Shown: positions 1-11,549, numbered from the stretch's first letter. The stretch: DNA of 64,000 nt from Cymbomonas tetramitiformis (GCA_001247695.2 LGRX02035339.1:1-64000), one strand, 5' to 3'. The notes: generated by a model not told the origin, from the letters alone. Made by a program: numbers and translations.

Positions 1-58
1 GGCAAGAGGACTCACACTGAGGGGGTGTTGGGCGGCCTGGCTGCGGCGGAGAGCGCAG

Positions 59-3000
59 GGCAAGAGCTTGCTGAACATCAACGGTATGGGCGCAGAGAGC
101 GTGGTCAGTGGTGTCACGATATGCCGCCCACTGCTTCCCGTTGACAAGAGTCTAGTGCTCGACTTCGCGCACAAGTATGGCATTCCTTACTTCAAGGTGC
201 GAGGAGGGCAGTGAGCGGGCAGTGGGCGGGCGGGGAGGTGGCGCATCGCGGCTCAGCGTGACCGCGCGCCCTCGGAGCTGGATCCACTCGGCCTCACTCT
301 TGACTCGCTTCTCGGCCTTGCAGGACACAACGCCGACTTGGAGCAACCGCGGGAAGCTCAGGAATCAGCTCCTGCCTCTGCTCCAGGTCTGCGCCAGAGC
401 CTTCCACCAATCAGCTCCTGCCTCTGCTTCAGGTCTGCGCCAGAGCCTTCCACCAATCAGCTCCTGCCTCTGCTCCAGGTCTGCGCCAGAGCCTTCCACC
501 AATCAGCTCCTGCCTCTGCTCCAGGTCTGCGCCAGAGCCTTCCACCAATCAGCTCCTGCCTCTGCTTCAGGTCTGCGCCAGAGCCTTCCACCAATCAGCT
601 CCTGCCTCTGCTTCAGGTCTGCGCCAGAGCCTTCCACCAATCAGCTCCTGCCTCTGCTTCAGGTCTGCGCCAGAGCCTTCCACCAATCAGCTCCTGCCTC
701 TGCTCCAGGTCTGCGCCAGAGCCTTCCACCAATCAGCTCCTGCCTCTGCTCCAGGTCTGCGCCAGAGCCTTCCACCAATCAGCTCCTGCCTCTGCTTCAG
801 GTCTGCGCCAGAGCCTTCCACCAATCAGCTCCTGCCTCTGCTTCAGGTCTGCGCCAGAGCCTTCCACCGTGCATCATCCCAGTGTGGCAGCCCTTCCCTT
901 CGATTTGGCCCCGATCAACCATACCTGTTCGCAACCATAGCTGTTCGCATCACATCCGCCTGTGCGCTCCTTGCCACTATGCTCACCTGCTCCATGCCAG
1001 CTGCGCGCCCCTTGCCACACGTGTACCCCATCCCTGCCGCCGTCCCTTCCTTGGCAGTATTTCACCCCACCTTCGCTCAGTGCTCTGCCCTGAATTTCTC
1101 CCGAATTACAGCAGTGTGTCGATCACAACGCTCCAATCAACATTTGGCCATCGCAACCGCCTCATTGCAATGCTCCGATCAATCTCAAGCATTCACATTT
1201 GCTTCCTCACATTGCTCCAACCAATCGCAGCCGCCTGAACTGTTAAACTTCTCCCAGCAACCTGCCACCCTCAAACCGTTCCCAGGCCCCTTGGAAACAC
1301 ACCCTCAGAACCCCTCCCAAACACCCCCACACCGGCGGGGGGGGGTGGGGGGCATGAAAACGTGGTGACCTTTAGTGGCATTTCCCAGATAGATCGCAGC
1401 GTTCAGAGCATTCAGATCGACGGTGTGCTGTCCAGCGCGGAGAATCCAGCACACGGCGCCACAAGTCGATTCCATGTTCCGCATCCTCGCTCCTCTCTCG
1501 CTCCGTTCACACCATAGATCTGCGCTGACGGCATCAACGGCGGCGCGTCCGCAGGAGATCTACGGCGAAGGCTTCTTGCAGAACCTCTCTACGCTGGGGT
1601 CGGACGCCATCCAGATGACGGATCTGATCAACCAGGGCCTGCTGCAGCCGTTCTGGGACCAAATGCACCGCACGTCAGTGGCCACCTGGGTGGACTGCGC
1701 GGAGCACCTCGACCAACCCGTCTTCTTCTGGCGGGTGCGAGCGCGTGGCAGGGCAGTCGATTGGCGGATATCTGGCGCCACGGCCGCGCAGGAGGAATGG
1801 GGCACTTTGTGGCTGTTAGCGTGTGTAGCCCGGTGCGTGTCCATGGGTGAGCTTTGCCGGGGGCGGGGGTGGCTGGGGGCAACAGGAGGCGCTGCGCTGG
1901 GTGTGCCATGGCATGGGGATTGGGATGTTCAAGGTGAGCCGGACCTTATGCCTTATGCCGGAAGGAGCCATAGGGATTTGAGCAGGCGCTGGGATGCCAT
2001 AAGATTTGTCGCCCCTTGCGCCACCCGTCGCTGGCACACGCCCTAGCGGCGCCCTGTTCCGTTTGTGGGGTGCACCGCTGGGGACCGGCATTGAGCAAGA
2101 AGGGAGGCCTCGTTGAACTGTCGGTCAGAGGTACCAACAGCTGTCATATGGTGCCTGAGAGCCCTTGGTGACCAGGGGCCCTGTTTCTGAGAGACCAGCC
2201 CGAGGGACGAGTTGGGCTCAGGCAGAGGCGCTGCAGGTGCAACTAGAGGGCTCACTAGAGCCCAAAGGGGGGGAGGAGGGCAGCAGAGGGGGGTCTTGAC
2301 GCAGTAGGCAACGATGGAAGGATTGGGAGACTCCAAGATGATGTTGGAGAGCTGAGGTCGGGAGGCTTAGGGCAGAGGTGGCGTTGATGCCCTTAGCAAC
2401 ACATTGAGAGGCGCAAAGGGGGCAAAAGAGATCGGGGGGGGAGCTGGGCGCAGGATAAGCCGCTTCAGGAGCTCCTGGAGAGGCTGCGGAAGCCGCAGGC
2501 AAAGATGCACGACGGGTGGATGACGCTGAAGAAAGAGAACAAAACTTTCGTCCAGCGGCACACCCTAATCATCTTCAGGTAAGTGAGGTGCGAGTGGCCA
2601 ATGGGCTGCTCTCAATGCCTTCCACAGAGCCGAGGGGTGTTGCGCCGACACGCTGTGCCGCCTAGCTCAACCTTCTGCCGATTAGGGAATTCTGAGGGTG
2701 GACAGCGGACGGTGAACGCAGTCAAGCCCATCGACAGACCAGCAGCTCCCAGACCGCTGCATGCCTTGCGCCTTTGTCTCCGCCAGATGGCAGGGTTCTC
2801 AGGGTTTATGCTGCGATGCTCCGGCATTTTTCACCAATGCGTCACGCGCCCTCGAGTGACGCTCCGCGGGGCGCTCTGTGGCGGTCTCCATCACAACTTT
2901 GCAGAAGCTCATTTTTTCCCAACAAGCCGTATGTGGATCCCGGGCATCCTATCGAGCTCGAGAAGGAGCACCATTTCGGGCCCTGGCGCGTGCGCGCTGC

Positions 3001-3593
3001 CCGGATTCCGAAAGGCACCTGCATGGGAACTCCGGCCGAGGGCGAATCAAGTCCAAGCGATGCAGCTGACGGACAGATCAACGGACAGGTAGCTGACGGA
3101 CAGATCAACGGACAGGTGTGGTGATTCCAGCTGCCGCGTTCTTTGCGCACTCGACCTCGCAAGATGCCTGCACCTCGTCCCTGCTTGCACAGCCCGCAAA
3201 GACGGCTCTCACAACTATCCTGTGCCACATTGGATGGATATAGGGATCGCAGGACCAGCTAGTATCTGCTCGCTGGATGAGTTGCTCCAACTGTTGTGGA
3301 TATTCCTCTTGTAGCTTACTTAGTGCTGGCTGCAGGTGGCGAACAAGCTGACCATGTGTGATGTACTTACGGGCGATTTCTCATACGTACTGGCGGTGCG
3401 CAAGGGCGACACCTTTTTTGTAGCGCCCGAGGCGAAGCTGAGGCAGCTTCGAGGGCTCGACCGCGATATCCGCCTCGCTATCCCGGTCGTGGTGGGCAGC
3501 GGGGAGGTTGAGAACCTCAAGTGCAAGCCTACAGGCCCGCCGCCAGGTTGCCTTGAACCATCCCCTGGCTCCCCTTATGCCCATGCAGTCTAG
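59..3593 (+). CDS. PP-loop tRNA-modifying enzyme, TilS/TtcA-like, 5' part outside window
   Basis: Six exons can be joined in frame: 59-196, 324-386, 1555-1734, 2454-2578, 2905-3088 (or 3115) and 3336-3593, stop TAG. The first exons read RPLLPVDKS, HKYGIPYFK and DTTPTWSNRGKLR. This is the 'RPLL ... Y.IPYF.D.. R..LR' block that follows the ATP-binding PP-loop in tRNA(Ile)-lysidine / 2-thiocytidine synthetase-like proteins. The SGGxDS loop itself would lie upstream of base 1. Exon 3 (EIYGEGFLQNLSTL) and later exons match the C-terminal part of eukaryotic versions only by general pattern. Such enzymes adenylate a tRNA base before lysine or sulfur transfer; the exact substrate here cannot be told. 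Two exon ends are tandemly repeated together with their splice donors. The family call is fairly firm, the last two exon joins less so. Confidence 0.68.
363..868 (+). repeat. 46-bp minisatellite, 11 exact-length copies, each with a splice donor
   Basis: The unit starts AATCAGCTCCTGCCTCTG and ends CCAGAGCCTTCCACC. It recurs every 46 bp from 363 to 868 with only C/T variation in CTYCAG. Copy 1 spans the end of exon 2 (24 coding bases) and the first 22 bases of the intron, so each copy repeats exon end plus CAG|GTCTGC donor. As 46 is not a multiple of 3, only donors 1, 4, 7 and 10 keep the downstream frame. Confidence 0.93.
3065..3118 (+). repeat. 27-bp tandem duplication across an exon end and splice donor
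   Basis: The segment GCTGACGGACAGATCAACGG plus ACAGGTR occurs twice back to back at the end of exon 5 of the TilS-like gene. It creates two CAG|GT donors, at 3089 and 3116. They are 27 bp apart, so both leave the same frame and would give proteins differing by nine residues. Confidence 0.85.
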
Positions 3594-4645
3594 CTTGAAG
3601 CTGTACCCTGCTCAGATCAAGGTCTTTGATGCATGGGCGGAAACCAGTTTTGAGCAGAATCCTCGTCATATCAGCGTCCCCGACCCTGCGTGTGCTTCCC
3701 ATGATTAAGACATCGAATCGGGTATACTTTGGGTGGGGGAGGTCGGGAATTTGGAGTTCAGGAGCGACGGAACAAGTGAAGGTCAATTTTTCCTTTGTGT
3801 TATAGTACTTGATGATCTGAGGGGAATAAGTGAGCTCTATCTATCACAGCACTGAGAGCAAGCCAGCTCGAACCTTGTGATGCACGTGCACCTAAACTTT
3901 ACATCACTTAACACACCTCACGAATGCATGTTGATGTTGCCACAAAATGATAATGTTGTAGTATTATACACTTGCTTCAGTATAGATAAGCTTCCATGCA
4001 GCTGAAACCTCGTAGTGGCATCGTTGTGGTTGCGGAAATAATTCATCTGGTTTGAAATGCTCAAAGGAAAGCACACCATTATAAACATTGGATGATCTCG
4101 TCGATTGCCAAGAGAGCGCGTCCTGATGTCGAACCCTATAAACACATGGCAGCAGCGCACTTTCGTCGCGAGGCCTGAGTTTTTTTTTCATTTTGCAAAA
4201 ATATTAATTTGTCGCGTTGTGTTACACAAAACCCCCACGGATCCAAATCGTCCAAAACAAAAGAAATGATGACCCAGGGGTAATTTCTGTCGAAGCAATT
4301 AGTTGAAAAATCTCGATTAAATTACAGTCAGATTAGGAGTCAAAATCATAAGAGAAAGATGATAATGTTTCTAAATTAGGTAATAGAATGCACTGCCAAA
4401 ACTTGCATGCAACGGAGCAACAGCACAATTAGTTCCTTGGTAAAGCCCGAAGATAAGAAAGAATCCACCCCGACTAGTGAGGCAAAAATCGATACTTGAT
4501 AACATGTTATCAACAATGTACTTGACATGTGCACGTAGTCGTGATGTTGGTACGTTATCGGTCGATATCACAGTCGATCTTCGATCCGTATAATCATCTG
4601 AACTGAATAAGTGCCAAAAGAGGATCGGACTTGAACATCATCAAT
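3594..4645. other. AT-rich intergenic spacer, no gene seen
   Basis: After the TAG of the TilS-like gene, base composition drops to AT-rich and no ORF shows a recognisable domain. Only short random ORFs (under 85 codons) occur on either strand. Confidence 0.6.
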
Positions 4646-4647
4646 AA

Positions 4648-4714
4648 GCTCCGATAGCTCAGTGGCAGAGCGGACATGCAACCGTAAGGTCGCCGGTTCA
4701 AATCCAGCTCACAT
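4648..4714 (+). tRNA. tRNA-like sequence with Pol III A and B boxes, probably a pseudogene or SINE head
   Basis: TAGCTCAGTGGCAGAGC is a good D-arm/A box and GGTTCAAATCC is a perfect B box, correctly spaced. The D stem (GCTC/GAGC) pairs and the T stem pairs with one mismatch. The acceptor stem pairs poorly, and the middle (GGACATGCAACCGTAAGG) forms no proper five-pair anticodon stem. No anticodon can be assigned. It is best read as a decayed tRNA or the promoter part of a tRNA-derived SINE. About 40 bp downstream lies a 32-bp motif shared with position 43190. Confidence 0.4.
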
Positions 4715-4719
4715 AAAAA

Positions 4720-6690
4720 ACATTTATGATTTGGCGCTACGGATATGTGCCTTACTAGTCGGGGAGGGTTTTGTAAGTTGATGGTGTTTTTGGATTTGTG
4801 CGGTCTTACACAGAGAAAACCCCTTCACTATTTATAGTCTCTAACCGAAGTTGTGGTGGAGGCATGTTCCAAAACGTTTTCTTTTTAATACTTTTTTTAC
4901 AGCCCTAACATATATTCAAGGTACATATAGCAAACTATTTAATTCAATGCAGTACTGATAACATTTGTTATCAAGTTATCAACTTTTCCAAAAGAATCGG
5001 CATGACGCGTCCATACTTAGTCATATTTTTTGAGGAAATTTTTGACCGTAAATATTCGCAGTGTATATACATAGAGTGTTAAATTACAACTTTTTCTATC
5101 GGCAACTATTTCAAATTTATTTGAAATACACTATCTTCCCTCAGCTCTTTATACTCGCGCAGCGAAACAAATCCCGAAAATGCTACGACTGAACTACTGC
5201 TAACTAGCCATCGTTTTCTTGACAAATTAAGCTTCTCAAGTCCACGCCAGAAACAAAGGTTACACCGAGTAAACAATCGGGAACTCCTGCGGCATTTATC
5301 CGTACCTGCGCATCCGAGTTGACTTGTCAGTTAAGAAACACAAACAATGTAACGTGAATTAGCGTGTTCGATTAAAGGGTGTCTCGTAGACATCATGAAA
5401 TAAATACACCTTTAGATCAAGGATTTAAAAGCTGCACAAAAACCTGTCCCGCACGTTGGATCCTGCAACGAGTCGCAAAAAAAAGTCAGCGGTAGCATGG
5501 TCTACAACGACCGGGGTCGTCCCGCCAGGGTCAAGCCGCAGACACGCTGCTAACTCCAAGGCAAAAGTGGAATTCAGCTAGGTAAAAATAAAGCGTTTGC
5601 GGGTAGATGAGTCCGTAACTTCCGATGCTGAGAACAGCTTTGTAAGAAAACACCTTTGCAGAGTCTTCCCGGGAAAACAATGGTAGGAGACGCACGAAAA
5701 CTGTTTCAGTCAATCCTATCTTACAACGATTCATTCGAGTCTGTCAATGTCAGCAATAGCATGGTCTGCGTAAACGGGTTGATACGGCCGCGGTTAAGCC
5801 TCAAACATGCTGTCACCTCCCGATGCTGAGATAATTTCTTACGGTACGGCATCCGAAAAAAAAGACCATGCTACGCGCCAGAGTGTTAACGAGAGATTTC
5901 CATGCCCAAAAAATAAAAGCCTGCCCTACACACAAAGAATTGCACATCTACATTAAAACATCGCCTACACAAAACGGTCAGTGACAGAGAAGTGTAGAAC
6001 GGAAAAGTAATGAACGCTAACAAAAGCAGCCATCACACGAATAAACATAAAAGCAAACGTCAATAGGATACGTAAACGAATAACACGAAATTAAACAACT
6101 CAAACTACAAGAACAAACCTCAGTATAAGGAAGGCTCGTGAAAATGTGAAAGACTACCAACACCCGCGCTAAGTGGAATGTGTTGTGAGCTTTTTCTGAA
6201 GTAAAGATCACAACTTGTTCTGAACTAAATATCGAACATCATTGTCAATTGTTCTGTTCAACCTATCAGATTCCCAAAGGGAAGTCATCGTATCGATCGT
6301 TATGCTAGGACAACACACGGTGTCATGCGCGGATGACTCAGCAATGTCACACATGCCAGTAGTGTCATGCGCGCCTTACAGTATTTGTGCCAGGGGCACG
6401 ACGACAGATGCTCGGAAATATGTTTTTGATTGAACGTGCAAAGGTACACAATTCGGATTTTATAATATACTGGATCAGGGCCAGATTGAGGTACAAACGA
6501 TAATTCGGTTCCGAGTTCTGAAGGCTAAACACTTCTCAAGTGCTCTACTTATTCACTCGTCACTCAGGTTGCAGGGTCATCCACTCGAGAGCCGATGTCA
6601 CACTTCGGCTCAACGTTCAGTTCCCGATCCGATCTCATTTCTAATTCCGATTCGTCATTCTCGATTCAGATGTTATGCCGACAGACTGAC
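4720..6690. other. AT-rich spacer with a diverged local duplication, no gene seen
   Basis: No coding region is recognised. Two diverged direct copies of a 70-90 bp segment, both beginning GTCAGC(R)(R)TAGCATGGTCT and followed by CCGATGCTGAG, lie near 5487-5640 and 5748-5840. ACTAGTCGGGGAGG near 4756 recurs at 43193. Confidence 0.5.
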
Positions 6691-6704
6691 ACGATGACTG
6701 CCCC

Positions 6705-6952
6705 ACAGTACTGTCATACTACTGTACTGTCATACTGTCATACTGTCATAGCGTCATACTGTCATAGCGTCATACTGTCATACTGTCATAACCTTGATAT
6801 CTGATATTCGATTTCATTGTCTTTTCAACCCCGATGCGAATCTGACCATTCTTCGAGGGTCTGACTGAGTTCCACGATGACACCCCCCACAGTACTGTCA
6901 TACTACTATAGTGTCATACTGTCATAGTGTCATAGTGTCATACTGTCATACC
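6705..6952. repeat. TACTGTCATA decamer clusters
   Basis: Two clusters of tandem TACTGTCATA / TAGTGTCATA decamers, at about 6706-6790 and 6892-6952, lie just upstream of a gag-like ORF. The same word and its complement (TGACAGTA) recur in the LTRs at 18320 and 29460 and near 47400. That suggests a long-terminal-repeat or enhancer-type array rather than coding sequence. Confidence 0.6.
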
Positions 6953-7648
6953 CCGGACATCTACGAGTTGGACAAGCTTATACTTGCCCGCTTGCGTGGT
7001 CGCATGGGCGGCACATTGGGCTTGGCCTGGGCAGAGTTGAGTCCACGCGAGCAGCGTCGGGCTGTGGAGCAAGAATACGGGCCGAAGACGAATATACCTC
7101 AAGAAGGCCGACCTTGGGAGACGACTGGGCTCCGTCGCCTTCGACGGCGTCAAGCGTCAGCGGCGATATCAATCCAGCGAGCCTATCGCTTGTGGCGACG
7201 TCGGCGGGCACAACGAGCGCAGGACACCCCCTTTGACTCCCATGCGCTCAAAACGGCCTCCACATGGACCACGGCAGTCCAGCGGGTCAGGCAGTGCGGT
7301 AAGGCGATTGTGCATGCTGTGTTCGGACGTGTTCGACGAGCACACCCACCTCCCAATCCTGCTCCTCTCAAACCAGACGAGACAGTTTTTGCGGCAACTC
7401 TGGGATCGAGCCCCTCTGACCTAACCCACAGCACGGACGAGTCCGAGATGGAGATTCATTGCAGCCAGTACCGGTTGCAGCAACACCGTGAGCAGTCCTC
7501 GGGGGAGGAAGGTTGCATGCCACAGAGGCCAGGTTGCATGCGACAGATGTCGGGTTGCATGCCACAGAGGCCAGGTTGCATGCGACAGAGGCCAGGTTGC
7601 ATGCGACAGATGTCTGGTTGCATGCCACAGGGGCCAGGTTGCATGTGA
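6911..7648 (+). CDS. retroelement gag-like ORF with an IQ motif and a repeat tail
   Basis: A 245-codon frame. The first dozen residues come from the TACTGTCAT array, so the true start is uncertain. The middle reads AELSPREQRRAVEQ, then RPW..TGLRR, then ISIQRAYRLWRRRR. The last is an IQ-like calmodulin-binding helix. The order 'LSP.EQ..A ... G.RPW...G.RR' also occurs in the gag-like ORF at 13338-14705 (-), so I infer a shared retroelement origin. The C-terminus is seven-residue repeats (GCMPQRP type) encoded by the 21-bp minisatellite. It may not be expressed. Confidence 0.4.
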   Translation: MSYCHSVIVSYCHTPDIYELDKLILARLRGRMGGTLGLAWAELSPREQRRAVEQEYGPKTNIPQEGRPWETTGLRRLRRRQASAAISIQRAYRLWRRRRAQRAQDTPFDSHALKTASTWTTAVQRVRQCGKAIVHAVFGRVRRAHPPPNPAPLKPDETVFAATLGSSPSDLTHSTDESEMEIHCSQYRLQQHREQSSGEEGCMPQRPGCMRQMSGCMPQRPGCMRQRPGCMRQMSGCMPQGPGCM

Positions 7649-7826
7649 CAGAGGCCAGGTTGCATGCTACAAAGGCCAGGTTGCATGCTACAGATGTCTG
7701 GTTGCATGCCACAGAGGCCAGGTTGCATGCAACAGAGACCAGGTTGCATGCTACATATGCCAGGTTGCATGCTGGTGACGGGTGGTTGCATGCTGCAAGG
7801 GCCTTGTTGCATGCCGGTCACAGCTG
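7512..7826. repeat. 21-bp minisatellite, 15 copies, TGCATGC core
   Basis: GTTGCATG recurs exactly every 21 bp from 7512 to 7806 (15 units, consensus GTTGCATGCCACAGAGGCCAG plus variants). As 21 is a multiple of 3, several frames stay open on both strands, so the ORFs there are by-products of the repeat. Each unit has a TGCATGC palindrome. Confidence 0.92.
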
Positions 7827-8609
7827 TATGAAGAAATAATTGATGGCAAGGCAGATTTCAGGAGAAGATCTGCAATGACAATAATTATATTGAGGATCTG
7901 GTGGATTCCAGAAAGATCTGCAATGGCAATATCGTGATCTGCCTGATGATTGGTGGAGGAGTACCAGAATCAGGCATATATGTGCACATGATTGGTCGAT
8001 GGCAGATGTCTATACAGGAATCCTGCTAGTGATTGTTAGAGAGCAACATGTTGAAAGGGAAGCTTGGAAAGTGGACCTCAGTTAGTGTTGATCAAGAGAA
8101 TGAATTAAGGACAAGTTTCACATGTTAGTATTAGGCTGTATGCCAAGACTGAACATAAGGGTATGATGTAGGAGGTTCGAGACCATACATAGGAGAATCC
8201 GATGGGCAGGTTTCCCTTTGCGCTGCGATTTCGACCCGTAGTTCGCAGTTTACCTACTCCGTTATATTGTTCTTACAGTATGTATGGCACTGGCTACCGC
8301 AAGCCTACTTGCATCTGGACGCAGTCGCCTCCTCCGGTGGACCTGCGGTACTGTACGATGGATACTCCTTGCCTTCACCAACAGACTCTGGGATCACATC
8401 CGGAAACTGCTCAACTGGGGCTTCATCCTGGGCAACAAGGAGCGGGAGTCTCCGCTGCTGTATACCCTCTGCCCTCTGGATTGCTTCGTCAACTCTTCGA
8501 GCATCTGTTCGATCAGAAAAGCATATCACGCATACATACGCATGGCTGATCTGTGTCTGGATATTAGCTGCTGTACAACTGACCCTGATTTATCATCTCT
8601 TTGTACTAA

Positions 8610-9620
8610 CAAGCTAAGAGGGGAGGAGTTGTGCCAGGGGACACTGGCCATGTCAAGCCGTTCGATTGGTATATTGTATTTCTACCCAATGGGGCAGTGC
8701 ATTGGAAATAGGCACGAAAGGGGACTCCCGAGCCATTAACTGCGTACTTTGGGGAGCGAAAGCCTGGGCTCGATTATAGCTGGCAGCATATTATCGTCCA
8801 TCCTTCTGGAGCGCTACGCCGCTGGGAGCGTAAGAGGGGCGGTGGCTGGTTTCTGGAAGACGCCACTCGAGCGAAGGAGCCTGTAGCGCCGTTTTCATTA
8901 CCGCTCAGTAATGCGTTCTGGAAGCAGGCGAGTGTGACTGACGAGTATAAGTATCGCGGAATCCCATACACTGGGCGTAAGGTTGCGACGCCTACGAACA
9001 GTGACGATTCGGGTGCAGGTGCTGTGACCTGGAGTAAGGAGAAGCTGCCAGATTCGGATGACGATGATGACGCGGGTGTCACGGACAGTAAGCATGACAT
9101 GGATACTGCCAGTCCGAAATGGGAGCCTGCCTCGCCTGAATATGATGACACCGAGGATGACGTCAGCGAGTTCGATGACTTGGTAGCTGACGATGCTGAA
9201 GAACAAGCTGAAGCTCGAAAGTTGAAGAGACTGGGACTGCAGTTGATCATGGATGATAAGGGTGAACTTATCTGGGTGCCAAAGGGCACCTCCCCGACCT
9301 CACCCGTTCAGCCAGAGGATCAGCCTATCCCCGAGCAGAAGTCTGATGCCATATCTGATGATGCTCCAGCCCCTGTGGTGGAGACTGTTCGAGTACAGCC
9401 GAAAGACCCATCTGGGTCAGATACTGGATTGACTTCAATGAGTGGAAATAATGCTGGGGTGGCTGAAGTGACGAAGAGGCAACCCAGGAAATATCCTGCC
9501 TGTTGGACAGCTGAGCACATAGCTTATTTGGAATGTACCCGAGGTAGTGACGGTGATGATGAAGAAGTGCAGGGCGTGGCTCCTCGTAGGAAGAAGGCAA
9601 AGACCAACAAGGGACAATGA
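8610..9620 (+). pseudogene. retroelement-type ORF with one in-frame stop, acidic middle, basic end
   Basis: One frame is open from 8610 to the stop at 9618-9620, broken only by TAG at 8709. It reads VKPFDWYIVFLPNGAVHWK before the stop, then WQHIIVHPSGALRRWERKRG and WFLEDATRAKEP. A long acidic stretch (SDDDDDAGVTDSK) and a lysine-rich end (RRKKAKTNKGQ) follow. A shorter protein could start at the GTG at 8934. No known domain is recognised. Position among other gag-like pieces suggests retroelement ancestry. Confidence 0.35.
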
Positions 9621-9804
9621 AATCAGCTGTCTTGATTTGGATTGTCCAAATGTGCAGATTCTCTTATTAGGATTTGTATAGGTGGCAGATGATGATATGC
9701 CAGCCGACATGGGACAGATCCATCAGAGATCTGAAAGGCGCGCCTTGAAAGTATAAGACATGAATTTTTGCCCAGTAGAGGCTGTTCTAGCTTAAAGTAA
9801 TTAT

Positions 9805-10371
9805 TTGGAAGAGCTGATGCTCAACCTGTCCAAATACTGGTCAATCGTTCCTGCCATAAAGATATTGCAATTGCTTAGTTGTAGCCTTGTTCAAAAACTG
9901 CAGGAGGAGTCCGAGAAAGTTGTGCTGGAAGCTGCAGCCGCTCACCAGCTTCAACTCGCTGCACTTCAAACGAACATGCAGAAGGCTGCGGAGGAATCTG
10001 CTCGCGTGCAGAAGGAGCTCTGAATGGAAGTGCAGCACGAAGCTCAACAAGCTGCACTTGAGGCCGCTAGCGAGCAAGTAGCACGTCATGACCAACAGCT
10101 TCAAGAGCCTCAGCGAGTCGCAGAGGAGCAACGCCAACAACTTGACCAGGCTGCTCAAGATCAACGATTACTTAAGCAACAAGTGGTGGACGATAACCGC
10201 TCAGTGGTGGAGGCCGCGTTCGAAGCTGCTGATGACCGCGCGAGCTTAGAGGAGCACGCTCAACCGCTCACCACCCCTGTGAGTTGCGCGACTGTGACGA
10301 GCGACGCTCCCAGAGCAAAAGGAGAAGCTTTGGTGGTGCCCTCGTCAGCCACGACTGTTGACGTACAGTAA
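9805..10371 (+). pseudogene. coiled-coil ORF split by a single stop codon
   Basis: The frame from 9805 reaches TGA at 10021-10023 and continues in the same frame from the adjacent ATG at 10024 to 10371. Both halves are Ala/Gln/Glu-rich heptad-like helix (LQEESEKVVLEAAAAHQLQ ... EEQRQQLDQAAQDQRLLKQQ), so this is one coiled-coil protein of about 188 residues with a nonsense change, or two reinitiated halves. No family is assigned; a gag-type rod is possible. Confidence 0.4.
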
Positions 10372-10402
10372 TCACCCACCTGTAAGAAAACAGAGAAATC
10401 CA

Positions 10403-10871
10403 GGTCAGTCAGCTTTTCTCATCGAGTTGGGTACCCCCCCTCCCCCCCCCGCCAGCGTCAGCGTCATAAGAGAACGCTATGGATAGTGGACCGCGATCTC
10501 GTGAGCCAGCCAGCGAATTCCATAACCATCCACGTGGACACCTTTCCTAGCCAGCCCGTTCTCTTAAGGTGTTCATTTTCCGAGAAAATGGACCCTGAGA
10601 GCCGTGCGCAGCTTAAAGAATTAAAGCAAGATTTTGATGACGATATTATATCTGAAACAGACTATCAGGAACTTAAACCTTTAAGACAAGTTTTGTGCAA
10701 AAATCATGAAAACCCATCAAATATACCATATTTGTCAATTTCCCGGCAAAGTTTTCTTAGTTTAAGAAATGCCTCTCCAGCTAGGCAGCCAGCGGTCATT
10801 TTCCTTATTTCAGGCCATCTCATAAGTCGGAAAATCCAGTCAGCTTTTCTCATCGAGTTGGGTACCCCCCC
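10403..10871. repeat. direct repeats of about 34 bp flanking a 400-bp block
   Basis: CAGCTTTTCTCATCGAGTTG followed by GGTACCCCCC occurs at about 10406-10436 and again at 10841-10871, each ending in a C run. The spacer carries the 10486-10911 ORF. No LTR or TIR structure is evident. Confidence 0.7.
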
Positions 10872-10911
10872 CCGAAACGCTGGCTATTTCCTTAACGTCG
10901 AGTTTCCTTAA
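10486..10911 (+). CDS. short ORF with a SHOCT-like helix, doubtful gene
   Basis: A 141-codon frame. Its middle reads LKELKQDFDDDIISETDYQ, resembling the SHOCT pattern (LxxLxxLxxxGxIxxxEYxxxK) found at the ends of many unrelated proteins. The rest is low-confidence and the C-terminal third falls in the repeated segment. It could be a fragment of a neighbouring retroelement. Confidence 0.25.
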   Translation: MDRDLVSQPANSITIHVDTFPSQPVLLRCSFSEKMDPESRAQLKELKQDFDDDIISETDYQELKPLRQVLCKNHENPSNIPYLSISRQSFLSLRNASPARQPAVIFLISGHLISRKIQSAFLIELGTPPRNAGYFLNVEFP

Positions 10912-10917
10912 ATGTGA

Positions 10918-11549
10918 GTGATTACTGTACGTGGTGAACACAAAGGAGTGACGTTCGACCCTATCGTGCAGGCATCCTCCCCTACGATAAGTGTACGAGA
11001 CCGGCTTGCCAAGCTAGACTGGAGGTCCATCAGTGCACCTGCTGTTGTGGATATTCGTGCACACGTGGAAAAGCACTTGGCGGGCCACGCGGACAAGCTG
11101 GAGGCAGAGCGCATGTTCTTTGACGTCGCAACAAAGTACCGGGAGCACGATCTAGCGTCAGGGTGTGGACCGCCAGTCTCTGAGGCGCCTGCCTCTGAAC
11201 TTCCTTCGCCACCTCACATGGGCAAGGCCGTGATTCTCAACGTGCACAACGAGGTCGCGTCCAGCACCACCAACATTCCGTGCTCGAGATGCACCCGTAC
11301 CCCGCAACCTCCTGTAGCTATATGGAGCTGCGAGGTGGCGACCCTTCCAACCTTGTCTGAAAGCATCCAACTCGTGCCGTTGTGTATATACTGCACACGG
11401 GGGGTTTGGCCTGGTGCGTTCGACCGATTTCCATCGGTGAACCCGAAACCGCCTCCAGTGCTTAGCGGCGAAGGCGGCGGTGGCGGAGATGGAGATGGTG
11501 ATGACGACGGTGACGACCCGGGAGGACCCGGTGGTCATCAATGGGGGGG
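10918..11549 (+). CDS. gag-like ORF running into the assembly gap
   Basis: Open from 10918 to the start of the N run. It reads VRDRLAKLDWRSISAPAVVD, a helical stretch (HADKLEAERMFFDVATKY), a segment with CSRC and CIYC cysteine pairs, then a Gly/Asp-rich linker (GGGGGDGDGDDDGDDPGG). Such linkers are common between gag and pol in plant and algal LTR elements. No enzyme domain is visible before the gap. Confidence 0.35.

Noticed and set aside
363..868. CRISPR-like array
   Set aside because: Units are contiguous 46-bp copies with no unique spacers, in a eukaryotic gene.
177..1238. 353- and 200-codon ORFs over the first minisatellite
   Set aside because: They read through a 46-bp tandem repeat and an intron; frame openness comes from the repeat, and the spliced TilS-like gene explains the region.
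7368..7839. Several Cys/His/Met-rich ORFs on both strands
   Set aside because: All are frames of the 21-bp minisatellite, whose length is a multiple of 3.
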